Shown piece by piece: positions 15,420 to 25,225 of a stretch of DNA of 64,000 nucleotides. How positions within the stretch are numbered: position 1 is the stretch's first letter; each line of letters opens with the position of its first letter. Made by a program: the position numbers and the translations under genes. The DNA is from an uncultured Christensenellaceae bacterium. GTDB taxonomy: Bacteria > Bacillota > Clostridia > Christensenellales > Pumilibacteraceae. The stretch covers positions 186,001-250,000 of the forward strand of contig CAJULQ010000001.1 in the NCBI GenBank assembly GCA_910587595.1. The letters run 5' to 3'. A model generated the notes under the pieces. It searched no databases. It was not told the origin of the DNA and worked only from the letters and a program-made list of their open reading frames with translations.

Positions 15420-16720
15420 GCTTTCTCCTCTTTTTTGGTAAAAACCGCCACATAAAAACCGTCGGTTTCGTGCACGTGCGGGAACAAGCAAATTTCCGCT
15501 TGCTTTTCGGGGGTGAGCGGCGTGGCCACGGGACAACGTACAAACGCGGGGTGCGTTTGCAAAAAACGTTGCGCAACGTCGGCATTTTCTTTTACAAGCA
15601 CCGTGCACGTGGAATAGCAAAGCCGACCGCCCCGTTTGACATACCGCGCCGCCGTATCGAGTATGGCATATTGCAACGCCGCCAATTCGTCTATGTCTTT
15701 TTCCGATCGATTGTATAAAATATCGGGTTTGGCGCCCGCCACGCCTAAGCCGCTGCACGGCGCGTCGCACACCGCCAGATCGAATTTTTCTTCCCATTCG
15801 GGACGGAACACCGTGGCGTCGTTTTGCATGGCCGTAACGCGCGCGTTGCACCGCCGCGCATATTTTTCGATCATTTCCACGCGGTGCGGGTGAATATCGC
15901 ACGCCGTGACGTGCGCGCCCGTGCGTAGCGCGGTGAGCACCGCTTTGCCGCCCGGTGCGGCGCATAGATCGAGCGCCTCTTCTATAGGCGGCAGACCGTC
16001 GGTATAGGCGTAAACAGCGGCAATCGAGGCCGCCGACTGCACCGTGAAATGGCTGTCGGGGATAGATTCCAACTGTTTGCGAGGCATATAATAGCCGAAC
16101 GGCGATCTTTCCACCGCCTCCGCTTGCGGCACGCCGTCTTGGATAAAGCGTCCGCGGCAATATTTTTCTTCGAACGCCGCCGCGCTTATATGCGCCGTGT
16201 TCACGCGCACGTGCGTTTTGTGCGTGGGCGTGTAAGCCAGCATATCTTTTGTAAACGCATAGCCGTAATCGTCCGCAAGGCGACGGCACAGCCACAGCGG
16301 ATAGCTGTAGCGCACCGACAAATATTCCGCCGTGCCGCTCGGCGGCAGAACGGGCGGCGCAAAATGGCGCAAAGCGGCGTTCACAAATCCCGACGCGCCC
16401 GCTTTCCCCACTTGTTTGCACAGCGCCACTATGTTGTGCACGGCGGCATACGGCGGCACGCGCATGTTTTCCAACAGATAGTAGCCCATTTTCACGAGCA
16501 CCGCCACCGCATTTTGGGGTTTCTCTTTGGCAAACTGTGCCAAAACGGCATTGTAATACACGTTGCGTTCGAGCACGCCGTAAAACAGCTTGGTAACGTA
16601 CGGCCTGTCCGCCTCCTCGCAAGAGGGCAACGCATCGTTGAGCGCAATGGACGCGTAGGCGTTATCGCGGAACACCTTATTGAGCAATTCGTAGCAAATG
16701 CGGTCGCGGTCTTTACGCAT
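15416..16720 (-). CDS. rsmB: 16S rRNA (cytosine-967-C5) methyltransferase RsmB
   Basis: RsmB methylates C967 of 16S rRNA. The 434 residues begin with a NusB-like RNA-binding domain (about 1-130) and continue with an NOL1/NOP2/Sun methyltransferase domain. Visible motifs are the SAM site LDLCAAPGGKAV near residue 245, DAPCSGLGV with the first catalytic cysteine, and YSTCTV with the second. The gene overlaps fmt by 8 bases and rlmN by 4, the common fmt-rsmB-rlmN arrangement. Confidence 0.95.
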   Translation of the reverse strand: MRKDRDRICYELLNKVFRDNAYASIALNDALPSCEEADRPYVTKLFYGVLERNVYYNAVLAQFAKEKPQNAVAVLVKMGYYLLENMRVPPYAAVHNIVALCKQVGKAGASGFVNAALRHFAPPVLPPSGTAEYLSVRYSYPLWLCRRLADDYGYAFTKDMLAYTPTHKTHVRVNTAHISAAAFEEKYCRGRFIQDGVPQAEAVERSPFGYYMPRKQLESIPDSHFTVQSAASIAAVYAYTDGLPPIEEALDLCAAPGGKAVLTALRTGAHVTACDIHPHRVEMIEKYARRCNARVTAMQNDATVFRPEWEEKFDLAVCDAPCSGLGVAGAKPDILYNRSEKDIDELAALQYAILDTAARYVKRGGRLCYSTCTVLVKENADVAQRFLQTHPAFVRCPVATPLTPEKQAEICLFPHVHETDGFYVAVFTKKEEKA

Positions 16721-17636
16721 TTTCCAACACCGTTCCCGACGGCACTTTGTTGCCGCGCAAAAATTCGGCCGCCGACATGGCTTTTTTGCCCGCCGACTGC
16801 ACGCACAGCAACCGCACGCCGCCCGCGCCGCATGCCACCGTAAGCGTGTCGTTTTCCACCGTTACGCTGCCCGCCGCACCGAAATCGCCATCCACCGCCG
16901 CGGCCGCCAAGATCTTGAGCGGCACGCCCTTATATACGGTGAAAGCCGCGGGCCAAGGATTATACGCGCGCACACGGCAAACGATGTCCCGCGCGGGCAA
17001 GCGCCAATCTATGCGCCCGTCCGCTTTTACGATCTTTTTGCAATACGTGGCTTTCGTATCGTCTTGCGGCACGGGCTTGATCTCGCCCGCCGCCAACTTA
17101 TATAATATTTGCACCAACAGTCGGGCGCCTTCCGCCGCCAACTTTTGCGAAAGCGTTTGCGCCGTGTCGGTTACGTCGATGGGTACCGCCGTTACGCCCA
17201 ACATGTCGCCCGTGTCCATGCCGAGCGCGGTTTGCATTACAGTCACGCCCGTTTTCGTTTCCCCCGCCAACAGCGCCGACTGCACGGGCGACGCGCCGCG
17301 ATACAGCGGCAACAGCGAGGCGTGCACGTTCAAAACGCCGTACGGCGCCACAGTAAGCACTTCGGCGCGCAACAACTGCCCGTAAGCCGCCGTGATCATC
17401 ACGTCGGGCGCCAATGATCGCAACTCGCCCACGTGATCGGACACGCGCTCGAATTGCAAAACGGACAAGCCGCGTTGCAACGCGAACGCTTTAACGGGCG
17501 TGGGCAAAAGGTTGCCTTTGCGGTCCTTTTCTCTGTCCGGTTGCGACACAACCGCCGCGATCTCGTGCCCCGCCGCTATAAGCGCGTCTAACACGGGAAC
17601 GGCAAAATCGGGCGTGCCCATAAACACAATGCGCAT
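16713..17636 (-). CDS. fmt: methionyl-tRNA formyltransferase
   Basis: Fmt formylates Met on initiator tRNA. The 307 residues have the N-terminal formyltransferase domain with MGTPDFAVPVLDAL, the 10-formyl-THF site NVHASLLPLYRGASPVQSA near residue 108 and GVTVMQTALGMDTGDM. A smaller C-terminal OB-like domain binds tRNA. The gene begins on the base next to the def stop codon, the usual def-fmt coupling of formylation with deformylation. Confidence 0.97.
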   Translation of the reverse strand: MRIVFMGTPDFAVPVLDALIAAGHEIAAVVSQPDREKDRKGNLLPTPVKAFALQRGLSVLQFERVSDHVGELRSLAPDVMITAAYGQLLRAEVLTVAPYGVLNVHASLLPLYRGASPVQSALLAGETKTGVTVMQTALGMDTGDMLGVTAVPIDVTDTAQTLSQKLAAEGARLLVQILYKLAAGEIKPVPQDDTKATYCKKIVKADGRIDWRLPARDIVCRVRAYNPWPAAFTVYKGVPLKILAAAAVDGDFGAAGSVTVENDTLTVACGAGGVRLLCVQSAGKKAMSAAEFLRGNKVPSGTVLENA

Positions 17637-18092
17637 TTATTCCACCTCTGTTTCCACTTTGTCGATGAACAACACGCCGTCGAGGTGATCCATCTCGTGC
17701 GAAAAGGCCACCGCCTCGTAGCCGTCCACCTTATATAGCTTGGTTTCGCCGTGGCGGTCTTTGGCTTGCACGGTCAATTTTTTGGGACGCGCCACCATGC
17801 CGCTCCGTCCGGGACAACTGAGGCACCCCTCCATGCCGCGTTGCGTGCCGCTCGATTTGAGCACCACGGGATTGACCAATTCGTATTTGGTGCGCCCGCC
17901 GTCTACCGACACCACGCATATCCTGCGCACGATCCCGATCTGCGGCGCCGCCAACCCCACGCCGTCGGCACGGAACATGGTGTCGAACATATCGTCTATC
18001 AGCGTGCCGAGGCGCTCGTCAAACTCCGTTACCTCTTTGGCGCGCATGCGCAAGACTTCGTCGCCCACTTTTACAATTTCACGTATCGCCAT
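17637..18092 (-). CDS. def: peptide deformylase
   Basis: Def removes the formyl group from nascent proteins. The 151-residue enzyme carries all three motifs of an active metallo-deformylase: GVGLAAPQIG near residue 45, EGCLSCPG near 88 and the metal-binding HEMDHLDG near 131 (HExxH). The usual third motif is HEIDH, so Met replaces Ile at a non-catalytic site. It lies 13 bases after priA. Confidence 0.96.
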   Translation of the reverse strand: MAIREIVKVGDEVLRMRAKEVTEFDERLGTLIDDMFDTMFRADGVGLAAPQIGIVRRICVVSVDGGRTKYELVNPVVLKSSGTQRGMEGCLSCPGRSGMVARPKKLTVQAKDRHGETKLYKVDGYEAVAFSHEMDHLDGVLFIDKVETEVE

Positions 18093-18105
18093 ATCTTACA
18101 CCTCG

Positions 18106-20304
18106 TTAACTCATATTGCTCGGATCGATCTCCACGAAACACGTGGCTTTTCCGCTTGCGTGCGCGTCGCAGATCGCATAAATTTTAGGGAGCAACGCGT
18201 CGAAATCTTTTACGATGCGCGCAATGATCTGCACGCGGTATTTGTCTTGTATGCGCTTTAGCGGCGACTTCATGGCCGACAGATAGGCAAAACAATCGTT
18301 GTTTTCGCGCGCCAACGCGTTCATGTCGTCGAAATCCGCTTTCAGCACCCTAAACGCCTCTTCTTCTTGCTCGGATGTTACGAGCACGCGCACGATACGC
18401 GCAAAAGGCGGATACTTTGTCACCTCGCGCAAATTGCATTCTTTGCGGAAGAAACCGCGGTAGTCGTAGTGCGCCGCCAACCGATACACATAATGGTTAG
18501 ATGAATAAGACTGCAAGATCACCCGTCCCTTTTTGGTATCGCGTCCCGCCCGACCGGCCACTTGCGTGATAAGCTGAAAAGTGCGTTCGGCGGCGCGAAA
18601 GTCGGCAAAGTGCAAGCTCATATCGGCGTCTACAATGCCAACGAGCGTCACGTCGGGGAAATCGTGCCCCTTGGCGATCATTTGCGTGCCCACCAAAATA
18701 TCCGCCTCGCGCGCACCGAACCGTCGCAAGATCTCCAAATGCGCGTCTTTGCCTTGGGTGGTGTCGTTATCCATGCGCAACACCGTTTTGTGCGGAAACA
18801 TTTTTTTTAGCTCTTCGGCCACGCGCTGGGTGCCCATATACCCTTGCCGCAAGTGCGAATGGCCGCACTGCGGGCATGCGGCGGGCGGCGCATAGCGGTT
18901 GTTGCAATAGTGGCACTTGAGCGCGTGTTCGTCGCGGTGATACACGAGCGACACGTCGCAACGCTCGCACTTTGCCACATATCCGCACGACGGGCACATC
19001 AAAAAGGAGGCATACCCGCGGCGATTGATAAACACGATAGCTTGGTTGTTTTCCCGCATGCAATCTTCGAGCGCGCTTTGTAACCGCCGCGAAAAAAAGC
19101 CGTTGTTTCCGTTTCGCAACTCCTCGCACATGTTCACGATCTCGATGTCGGGCATGGGGCGGCCGGCAATGCGTTCGCCCAATTCGAGCAACTTGTATTC
19201 GCCCGTTTCGGCCTTGTGGTATGATTCCACCGAAGGCGTGGCGCTCCCCATCAACAGATTGCAACCGTTGCTCCGCGCACGAAACGCCGCCACTTCCACG
19301 GTGGCATAGCGCGGGTTGCTGTCCGATACATAGCTTGCGTCGTGCTCTTCGTCTATCACGATAAGGCCGAGATCGGTAAGCGGCGCGAAGATAGCCGAAC
19401 GCGCCCCCACCGCCACGCGCGCCTCGCCGCACAACAGCCGTCGCCATTCGTCGAACCGTTCGCCCGCCGACAGTCCGCTATGTAAGATAGCCACCCGATC
19501 GCCGAACCGCGCGCGAAAATTCTTGAGCACTTGGGGCGTGAGCGAAATTTCCGGCTCTAACATGATGGCCGTTTTGCCGCGCGCAAGCGTATCGGCGATA
19601 CACCGCATATACACCTCGGTTTTGCCGCTGCCCGTCACGCCGTGCAACAAAAACGTTTGCCCCGCCGCGCCGCACACCGCTTGCACGATATTTTGCTGAT
19701 CCGGCGTGAGCGTTACCTCGGCGGCCTTGCCTTGGGCGGCGGCATACGGCGTGCGCCGTTGCGCCTTTTCGAATACCGCCAACACGCCGCGATCGATAAG
19801 GTTGCGCACGGCTGCGGCCGAAAATTCTCTGCCCAAATAGGCCGTATCTGCCTCGCCGTTGTTTTTAACGAACGCAAACACTTCGCGTTGCGCCGCCGCG
19901 CCCGCGCGGATAAACGTGTTTTCGTCTTTGGCCACGTATTCGTCGGCCACGCGCACAAAACGCTTTTTGAGTTCTTTGATACGCCCGCCGCGCATTTGCG
20001 CGGGAATAAACAGTCGCAATGCGTCCACCACGCGCAAGTGGTAGCGCTCGCACATAAAGCGCATGAGAGCCAACATCTCTTGCCCGATCACGGGGCGATC
20101 GTCTAACACCTCGGCCACGCTTTTGAGCTTGACGGCGGGCACATCCGACCTTTCTTTTATGCCGATCACATATCCTTCTATGCGGCGGTTGCCGAACGGC
20201 ACGAGCACGCGACACCCCGCCCGCACGCTCTCGTCGTCGAACGCATAGTCGAATATGCGGTCGACTTCCGCCGTGGAAATGTCAACAATGACTTCGGCTA
20301 TCAT
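18106..20304 (-). CDS. priA: primosomal replication restart helicase PriA
   Basis: PriA recognises abandoned forks and reloads the replisome. The 732 residues contain an N-terminal DNA-binding domain, a winged helix, Walker A LLHGVTGSGKT near residue 220, the DEEHD box, the zinc-binding insertion with CPSCGYVAKCERC and CHYCNNRYAPPAACPQC, and motifs V-VI ending VAGRAGRDTKKG. It begins directly after the coaBC stop, inside the long yicC-thiN operon. Confidence 0.97.
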   Translation of the reverse strand: MIAEVIVDISTAEVDRIFDYAFDDESVRAGCRVLVPFGNRRIEGYVIGIKERSDVPAVKLKSVAEVLDDRPVIGQEMLALMRFMCERYHLRVVDALRLFIPAQMRGGRIKELKKRFVRVADEYVAKDENTFIRAGAAAQREVFAFVKNNGEADTAYLGREFSAAAVRNLIDRGVLAVFEKAQRRTPYAAAQGKAAEVTLTPDQQNIVQAVCGAAGQTFLLHGVTGSGKTEVYMRCIADTLARGKTAIMLEPEISLTPQVLKNFRARFGDRVAILHSGLSAGERFDEWRRLLCGEARVAVGARSAIFAPLTDLGLIVIDEEHDASYVSDSNPRYATVEVAAFRARSNGCNLLMGSATPSVESYHKAETGEYKLLELGERIAGRPMPDIEIVNMCEELRNGNNGFFSRRLQSALEDCMRENNQAIVFINRRGYASFLMCPSCGYVAKCERCDVSLVYHRDEHALKCHYCNNRYAPPAACPQCGHSHLRQGYMGTQRVAEELKKMFPHKTVLRMDNDTTQGKDAHLEILRRFGAREADILVGTQMIAKGHDFPDVTLVGIVDADMSLHFADFRAAERTFQLITQVAGRAGRDTKKGRVILQSYSSNHYVYRLAAHYDYRGFFRKECNLREVTKYPPFARIVRVLVTSEQEEEAFRVLKADFDDMNALARENNDCFAYLSAMKSPLKRIQDKYRVQIIARIVKDFDALLPKIYAICDAHASGKATCFVEIDPSNMS

Positions 20305-21483
20305 CTATAGTTTTGCGATCTCGTCCAATATCCGTTCGGCCAATTGCGCCTTGGTCGTTTGCGGCACGTCCACCGTTTTCTTTTTGGTGATAAGCGTGGC
20401 GACGTTGGTGTCGCAATCGAAACCCGCCCCGCTTATAAGCACGTTGTTGGCCACCACCATGTCGGCGTTTTTGGCCGCCAGCTTGGCGCGGGCGTTTTCT
20501 TCCAAGTTTTCCGTTTCGGCGGCAAACACCACCAATTTGCGCTTGCCTTTCATTTGCCCCACCGCCGCCGCAATGTCGGGGTTTTTGCATAAATGCAACG
20601 TTACATCTTTTTCTTTGATCTTTTGTTCGGCCGGCCGATCGGGCGCGTAATCGGCGGGCGCCGCCGCTTTTATGATAATATCGGCGCTTTGGGCGTGTTC
20701 GAGCACCGCCTTTAGCATTTGCGCGGTGGTTTCCACCCGCACGACTTGCGCGGGCGTAGCGGGCAATACGGCGCTTTCGGCGGCCACATAGATAACGCGC
20801 GCGCCGCGGCGATAGGCCGCTTGGGCGATGGCCGCCCCCATCTTGCCGCTCGAACGGTTACCTATATAGCGCACGGGATCGATGGGTTCGCGCGTGCCGC
20901 CCGACGTGACAAGCACCGTTTTATGGGCGTAATCTTGGGGCGCCGTTAAAACAGACACGATCTTTTCGAATATCTCTTTGGGTTCGGCCATACGGCCTTT
21001 GCCGTCGTCGCCGCACGCAAGCCGCCCCGTACCCGCTGCCACAAACAAGTAGCCGCGGTCTTTGAGCGTTTGCTCGTTGGCTCGATACGCCGCGCTCGTG
21101 AGCATGCCCGTGTTCATGGCGGGCGCTAAGAGGACGGGCGCGCGGGTGGCCATGAGCGTGGTGGAAAGAAAATCGTCGGCAATGCCGCAAGCCAGCTTGC
21201 CCACGATATTGGCCGTGGCGGGCGCCACGACAAACATGTCGGAGCGTTTGGCCAACGAAATGTGCCCGATCTCCCACTCGTTAACGGGATCGAACATATC
21301 GGTCACCGCGCGGTTGCCGCTCAGCGTTTCCAGCGTGAGCGGCGTGACAAAATGCGCGGCGTGCGCCGTGAGGACCACGTGCACGTCCGCGCCCGCTTTT
21401 TTGAGCAAGCTGACAAGCTCGCATGCCTTATAGGCGGCAATGCCGCCGGTAACGCCTACCGTTACGGTCTTTCCCGAAAGCAA
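20305..21483 (-). CDS. coaBC: bifunctional phosphopantothenoylcysteine decarboxylase / phosphopantothenate-cysteine ligase
   Basis: CoaBC makes 4'-phosphopantetheine for coenzyme A. The N-terminal flavoprotein CoaC (about 1-180) has VGVTGGIAAYKA, the LAPAMNTGM loop and the cysteine lid in GRLACGDDGKGRM. The C-terminal CoaB (about 190-392) has VTSGGTREPIDPVRYIGNRS, AAAPADYAPDRPAEQKIK and LVVFAAETE. The start is TTG 21483 with AGAGGA eight bases upstream. It follows rpoZ and precedes priA, as in B. subtilis. Confidence 0.95.
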   Translation of the reverse strand: MLSGKTVTVGVTGGIAAYKACELVSLLKKAGADVHVVLTAHAAHFVTPLTLETLSGNRAVTDMFDPVNEWEIGHISLAKRSDMFVVAPATANIVGKLACGIADDFLSTTLMATRAPVLLAPAMNTGMLTSAAYRANEQTLKDRGYLFVAAGTGRLACGDDGKGRMAEPKEIFEKIVSVLTAPQDYAHKTVLVTSGGTREPIDPVRYIGNRSSGKMGAAIAQAAYRRGARVIYVAAESAVLPATPAQVVRVETTAQMLKAVLEHAQSADIIIKAAAPADYAPDRPAEQKIKEKDVTLHLCKNPDIAAAVGQMKGKRKLVVFAAETENLEENARAKLAAKNADMVVANNVLISGAGFDCDTNVATLITKKKTVDVPQTTKAQLAERILDEIAKL

Positions 21484-21498
21484 TGGTTTCGTCCTCTT

Positions 21499-21699
21499 TT
21501 AATCGTCTTCGTAGCGCGCTTCCACCTTGCCGTCGAACACTTCGTGCGCGGCAAAAGATACGGCGCGCTCGTTCTCGGCCTCCAACATTTCCGCCTTTTT
21601 ATCGAGCAGATAACGGGAACGTTTGGTGATAAGACACACAAGCGCGTACTTGCAGTCCACTTTGTCTACCAATTTGTCAATGGGGGGATCGATCATCAT
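21499..21699 (-). CDS. rpoZ: DNA-directed RNA polymerase omega subunit
   Basis: This 66-residue protein has the omega pattern IDPPIDKLVDKVDCKYALVCLIT followed by KRSRYLLDKKAEML. Omega binds the beta-prime subunit and helps RNA polymerase assembly. It is 15 bases after gmk and 15 before coaBC. Two adjacent ATG codons (21699 and 21696) are possible starts. Confidence 0.93.
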   Translation of the reverse strand: MMIDPPIDKLVDKVDCKYALVCLITKRSRYLLDKKAEMLEAENERAVSFAAHEVFDGKVEARYEDD

Positions 21700-21714
21700 A
21701 AACGTTTATATCTC

Positions 21715-22320
21715 CTACTTTTCTAACATTTTCAATATCGTTTGCTCATTGCGCGAAATTTTGCATCGTTCCGCCGCAATGATCTCGATAACTTGCTTAG
21801 TGGCCGCTTGCGCATCGTCGTTGAATACGATGTAATCGAAACACGCGTATTGCGCCAACTCGCTGCGAGCGCTACCGATACGCGTTGCCAAGCTTTCTTC
21901 GTCCTCGGTGCCCCGTCCGCGCAAACGCTGTTCGAGCACCGCAAACGACGGCGGCATCAAAAACACGGAAACGCATTCGGGGTATTTTTGCTTGATTTGC
22001 TTGGCGCCCGCAATGTCTATTTCGAAAAACACGTCGTTGCCCTCTTCGAGCATGCGGAAAACGGGCGCTTGCGGCGTGCCGTAAAAGTTTTTATACACTT
22101 CGGCCGTTTCCAAAAACTCGCCGTTCGCTTTCATCTTTCGGTATTCTTCCACCGTGCGGAAGTAGTAATGCACGCCCTCTTGCTCGCCGTTGCGCGGCTT
22201 ACGCGTGGTTACCGATATAGACTTTTTCAGCATGGGGCAACACGCCGTTACGGCGTTATACACCGTGCCTTTTCCCGCGCCGCTCGGCCCCGACAATACG
22301 ATCAACAATCCTTTTTTCAT
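21715..22320 (-). CDS. gmk: guanylate kinase
   Basis: Gmk phosphorylates GMP to GDP. The 201 residues show the P-loop LSGPSGAGKGTV at the N-terminus, the GMP-binding region SVTTRKPRNGEQEGVHYYF, and IDIAGAKQIKQKYP near residue 100. It follows yicC by 25 bases, in the standard yicC-gmk-rpoZ order. The regulator remA, which often lies between yicC and gmk, is missing. Confidence 0.97.
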   Translation of the reverse strand: MKKGLLIVLSGPSGAGKGTVYNAVTACCPMLKKSISVTTRKPRNGEQEGVHYYFRTVEEYRKMKANGEFLETAEVYKNFYGTPQAPVFRMLEEGNDVFFEIDIAGAKQIKQKYPECVSVFLMPPSFAVLEQRLRGRGTEDEESLATRIGSARSELAQYACFDYIVFNDDAQAATKQVIEIIAAERCKISRNEQTILKMLEK

Positions 22321-22345
22321 AACGCTCTTTTGCTCTCTTTCCGCC

Positions 22346-23221
22346 TTACTCCACGTTGCGGATCTGTTCTTTGATCTTTTCCAAACGGTCTTTCATCTCC
22401 ACCACCAAGCGGGTAAGCTCGATATCGTTGGATTTACTGCCCATGGTGTTGATCTCGCGGTTCATCTCTTGCGATAAAAAATCCAATTTTCTGCCTTGCG
22501 GTTCGTTGCTCTCCAAACAAGACAAGAACTGATCGACATGCGACGACAGCCGCGATATTTCCTCGTTGATGTCCGCCTTATCGGCAAAAAACGCCACTTC
22601 GTTGAGAAGTCTTGCCTCGTCTATCGCCACGCCGCCCAAAATCTCGGTCATGCGCGCGCGTAGCTTGGCGCGGTAATCTTCCACCACCTCGGGCGCGCGT
22701 TTGATCGCCTTTTCGAGCGCGGCCACGATCTCCGAAACAAGCCGCGTAAGATCACTTTTCACACTCGCCCCTTCGGTTTCCCGCATGCCGTCCAATGCGT
22801 GCACCGCCTCGCTCACCGCCGAACGCGTAAGTTCTTGCAACAACGCGGGATCGTCTTTCACCGACTGCAACGAGCATACTTCGGGCGAACGCAACAACGC
22901 GGTGGCGCCGAAATCGTCGCTGAGCATAAATTGATCGCGCAACTTTTTGGCCACCGTCACGTACTGCGACGCCAACGCGAGATCGCACGAAAGTTCGGCG
23001 TGCGCGCCCGTCGCGTTTTCCAACGAAAAGTAAACGTCTACCGTGCCGCGCTTGATGCGTTTTGCTATCTCTTTGCGGATGATATCGTCGCACACGGCAT
23101 ACGACTTGCCCAAGCGGGAGTTGATCTCCAAATAGCGGTTGTTCACGGCTTTGAGCTCTACGGTAACGGTTTTGCCCTCTTTGGCGGCAACGCCTTTGCC
23201 GTACCCCGTCATGCTTTTCAT
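22346..23221 (-). CDS. YicC/YloC family endoribonuclease
   Basis: The 291-residue protein shows the family signature KSMTGYGKGVA at the N-terminus, VELKAVNNRYLEINSRLG near residue 25, and the conserved C-terminal DUF1732 part with DKADINEEISRLSSHVDQF and RKLDFLSQEMNREINTMGSKSN. YicC-type proteins are reported to be endoribonucleases. This is the first gene of a long operon that runs through gmk and coaBC to spoVM. AAGGAG lies 8 bases before ATG 23221. Confidence 0.92.
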   Translation of the reverse strand: MKSMTGYGKGVAAKEGKTVTVELKAVNNRYLEINSRLGKSYAVCDDIIRKEIAKRIKRGTVDVYFSLENATGAHAELSCDLALASQYVTVAKKLRDQFMLSDDFGATALLRSPEVCSLQSVKDDPALLQELTRSAVSEAVHALDGMRETEGASVKSDLTRLVSEIVAALEKAIKRAPEVVEDYRAKLRARMTEILGGVAIDEARLLNEVAFFADKADINEEISRLSSHVDQFLSCLESNEPQGRKLDFLSQEMNREINTMGSKSNDIELTRLVVEMKDRLEKIKEQIRNVE

Positions 23222-23255
23222 ATGCGCGCGGCTCCTTTCTTATGACTCGGAGAAT

Positions 23256-23284
23256 AGTATACCATTTTTTTTCCTATTTTTCAA
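23256..23284 (-). promoter_or_regulatory. SigA promoter of the yicC-to-spoVM operon
   Basis: TTGAAA at 23284-23279 and TATACT at 23261-23256 are 17 bases apart, with TGG just before the -10. The -35 hexamer contains the TGA stop codon of ligA, so the promoter is embedded in the end of the upstream gene. Confidence 0.8.
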
Positions 23285-25206
23285 GCGTTTATCAGCTGTG
23301 TGAACTCGATATCTCCGATTATTTTTTTGCCCAGCTTTTGCGCTTTTATAAGTTTACTGCCCGCATCTTCGCCCGCGATCACAATGTCGGTGTCTTTGCT
23401 CACCGTGTCCGCTACGATCGCGCCCTTTTGCCGCAACAGTTCGGCCGCCTTGTTGCGCGGCATAGAGATCTTACCGGTAAGCACCACCTTTTTGCCCGCA
23501 AAGTAGCCGTCGGCCTCCGTTTTTTGCCACACCGGACAAATGCCGACCGAACGCAACTTTTCTATGAGCGGCGCGTTTTCCGCAAAATACGCCCGTATGC
23601 TGTTGGCCACGATCTCGCCCACTTCGGGCACGGCAAGCAACTCTTCTTGCGTGGCGGCGGCAAGGCCGTCTAAACTGCCGAACCGTTCGGCCAGATCGCG
23701 CGCCGCCACTTTGCCCACGTTGGGAATACCCAACGCATGCAACACGTGCGGCAGATCGGCGCTTTTGCTCTTTTGCACCGACGCCAAAAAGTTGTCTGTC
23801 TTTTTGGCCTTGAACCCTTCGAGCGACGCCAACTGTTCGGCCGTTACGTAGTAAAGATCGACGGGCGACGACACGCCCAACTTTTCATGCAATTGCCGCA
23901 CCGTTTTTTCGCTCACGCCGTCTATATCCATGCAATCTTTAGACGCGAAATGCTCCAACTTGCCGCAGATCTGCGGCATGCACCCGTTTTGGTTGGGGCA
24001 AAACAAATGCGCGCCGGTCTGCACGAGCGTTGCGCCGCACGCGGGACAAACCGCAGGGGGCGCGATCGGCTCGCCGCCGCGGTCTTCGGCAATGCCCAAA
24101 ATTTCGGGGATCACGTCGTTACTTCGCCGCACGAACACCGTGCTGCCTATCTTCACTTTTTTGCGCGTGATGTCGCCGTAATTGTTGAGCGTGGCCTTTT
24201 GCACGGTGGCGCCGCACAATTGCACGGGCTCCAATAGACCCAACGGCGTCAGCTTGCCCGTGCGCCCCACTTGCCAAACAACGTCTTTGAGCACGGTAGA
24301 CGTTTCTTCGGCCTCGAACTTATAAGCGATCGCCCAGCGCGGGAATTTGTCGGTGTATCCCAATTGCTCGCGTAAAGCGAAATCGTCCACCTTGATCACC
24401 ATGCCGTCGATCAAAAAGTCGAGCGACGATCTGTCTACGTCTTGAATGATACGCACGATCTCCTCAATATCGTCCGTTTTCCAAAGCTTGCCCGTTTTAA
24501 AACGTTGCGATTGCAAAAACTCGATAGACGCCGATTGCGACGCAATCTCGCCGTCCTCTTTATAATTGACATTGTAAAACAAAATGTCTAAATTGCGTTT
24601 GGCCGTGACTTTGGGGTCGAGGTTGCGAATGGCGCCCGCCACCCCGTTGCGCGGGTTTTTGAGCGGTTCTTGCGCCGTGCGGTTGTAGGCATGGAACGCG
24701 CTCCAACGCATGATGCCCTCGCCTTGCGCCTCCAACGTGCCCTTATACGCAATGGAAACGGGCACCGAACGCACGGTGCGCACTTGCGCGGTCACGTCTT
24801 CGCCCACGCTCCCGTTGCCCCGCGTGGCCGCCTTTTTCAGTAGGCCGTTTTCATACGTTAAGCACAGCGTTAGGCCGTCCAATTTATATTCGAGCGTGTA
24901 GGCAACGGCGCCGCCCGCCGCCTTTTTGATCTTTTCGTCAAACGCGCGAAGTTCGTCGAAACTGTTGCACTTATCCAAACTATACAGTTTATGGAGATGC
25001 TCGTGCGGCTCGAACGCCTTGATCGGCTCGCCGCCTATCTTTCGCGTGGGAGAATCGGGCAACACCGTGTTAAGCGCCTTTTCGAGCGCGACCAACTCGT
25101 CATACAGCGCGTCATACTGCGCGTCGGCCACAATGGGTTCGTCCAGCACATAGTAATGAAAGGCATAGTCGTTCAACGTTTGCACCAATTCTTTCATTCT
25201 GTCCAC
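23281..25206 (-). CDS. ligA: NAD-dependent DNA ligase
   Basis: LigA seals nicks using NAD. The 641 residues are ordered as domain Ia (HYYVLDEPIVADAQYDALY), the adenylation domain with nucleophile motif EYKLDGLTL near residue 110, OB fold, four-cysteine zinc finger (CPACG and CPNQNGC near 405-430), HhH domain and a C-terminal BRCT domain (FAGKKVVLTGKIS). It is about 25 residues shorter than the usual 665, with no motif lost. The start is GTG 25206; ATG 25197 is in frame. It follows pcrA by 19 bases, a common pairing. Confidence 0.96.
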   Translation of the reverse strand: MDRMKELVQTLNDYAFHYYVLDEPIVADAQYDALYDELVALEKALNTVLPDSPTRKIGGEPIKAFEPHEHLHKLYSLDKCNSFDELRAFDEKIKKAAGGAVAYTLEYKLDGLTLCLTYENGLLKKAATRGNGSVGEDVTAQVRTVRSVPVSIAYKGTLEAQGEGIMRWSAFHAYNRTAQEPLKNPRNGVAGAIRNLDPKVTAKRNLDILFYNVNYKEDGEIASQSASIEFLQSQRFKTGKLWKTDDIEEIVRIIQDVDRSSLDFLIDGMVIKVDDFALREQLGYTDKFPRWAIAYKFEAEETSTVLKDVVWQVGRTGKLTPLGLLEPVQLCGATVQKATLNNYGDITRKKVKIGSTVFVRRSNDVIPEILGIAEDRGGEPIAPPAVCPACGATLVQTGAHLFCPNQNGCMPQICGKLEHFASKDCMDIDGVSEKTVRQLHEKLGVSSPVDLYYVTAEQLASLEGFKAKKTDNFLASVQKSKSADLPHVLHALGIPNVGKVAARDLAERFGSLDGLAAATQEELLAVPEVGEIVANSIRAYFAENAPLIEKLRSVGICPVWQKTEADGYFAGKKVVLTGKISMPRNKAAELLRQKGAIVADTVSKDTDIVIAGEDAGSKLIKAQKLGKKIIGDIEFTQLINA

Positions 25207-25225
25207 GGCCGTATCGCTCCTTGTT

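Noticed and set aside
15420..16622. Open extension of the rlmN frame to 748 codons
   Set aside because: The added part is rsmB in another frame; the GTG at 15419 overlaps the rsmB stop and gives a full-length RlmN.
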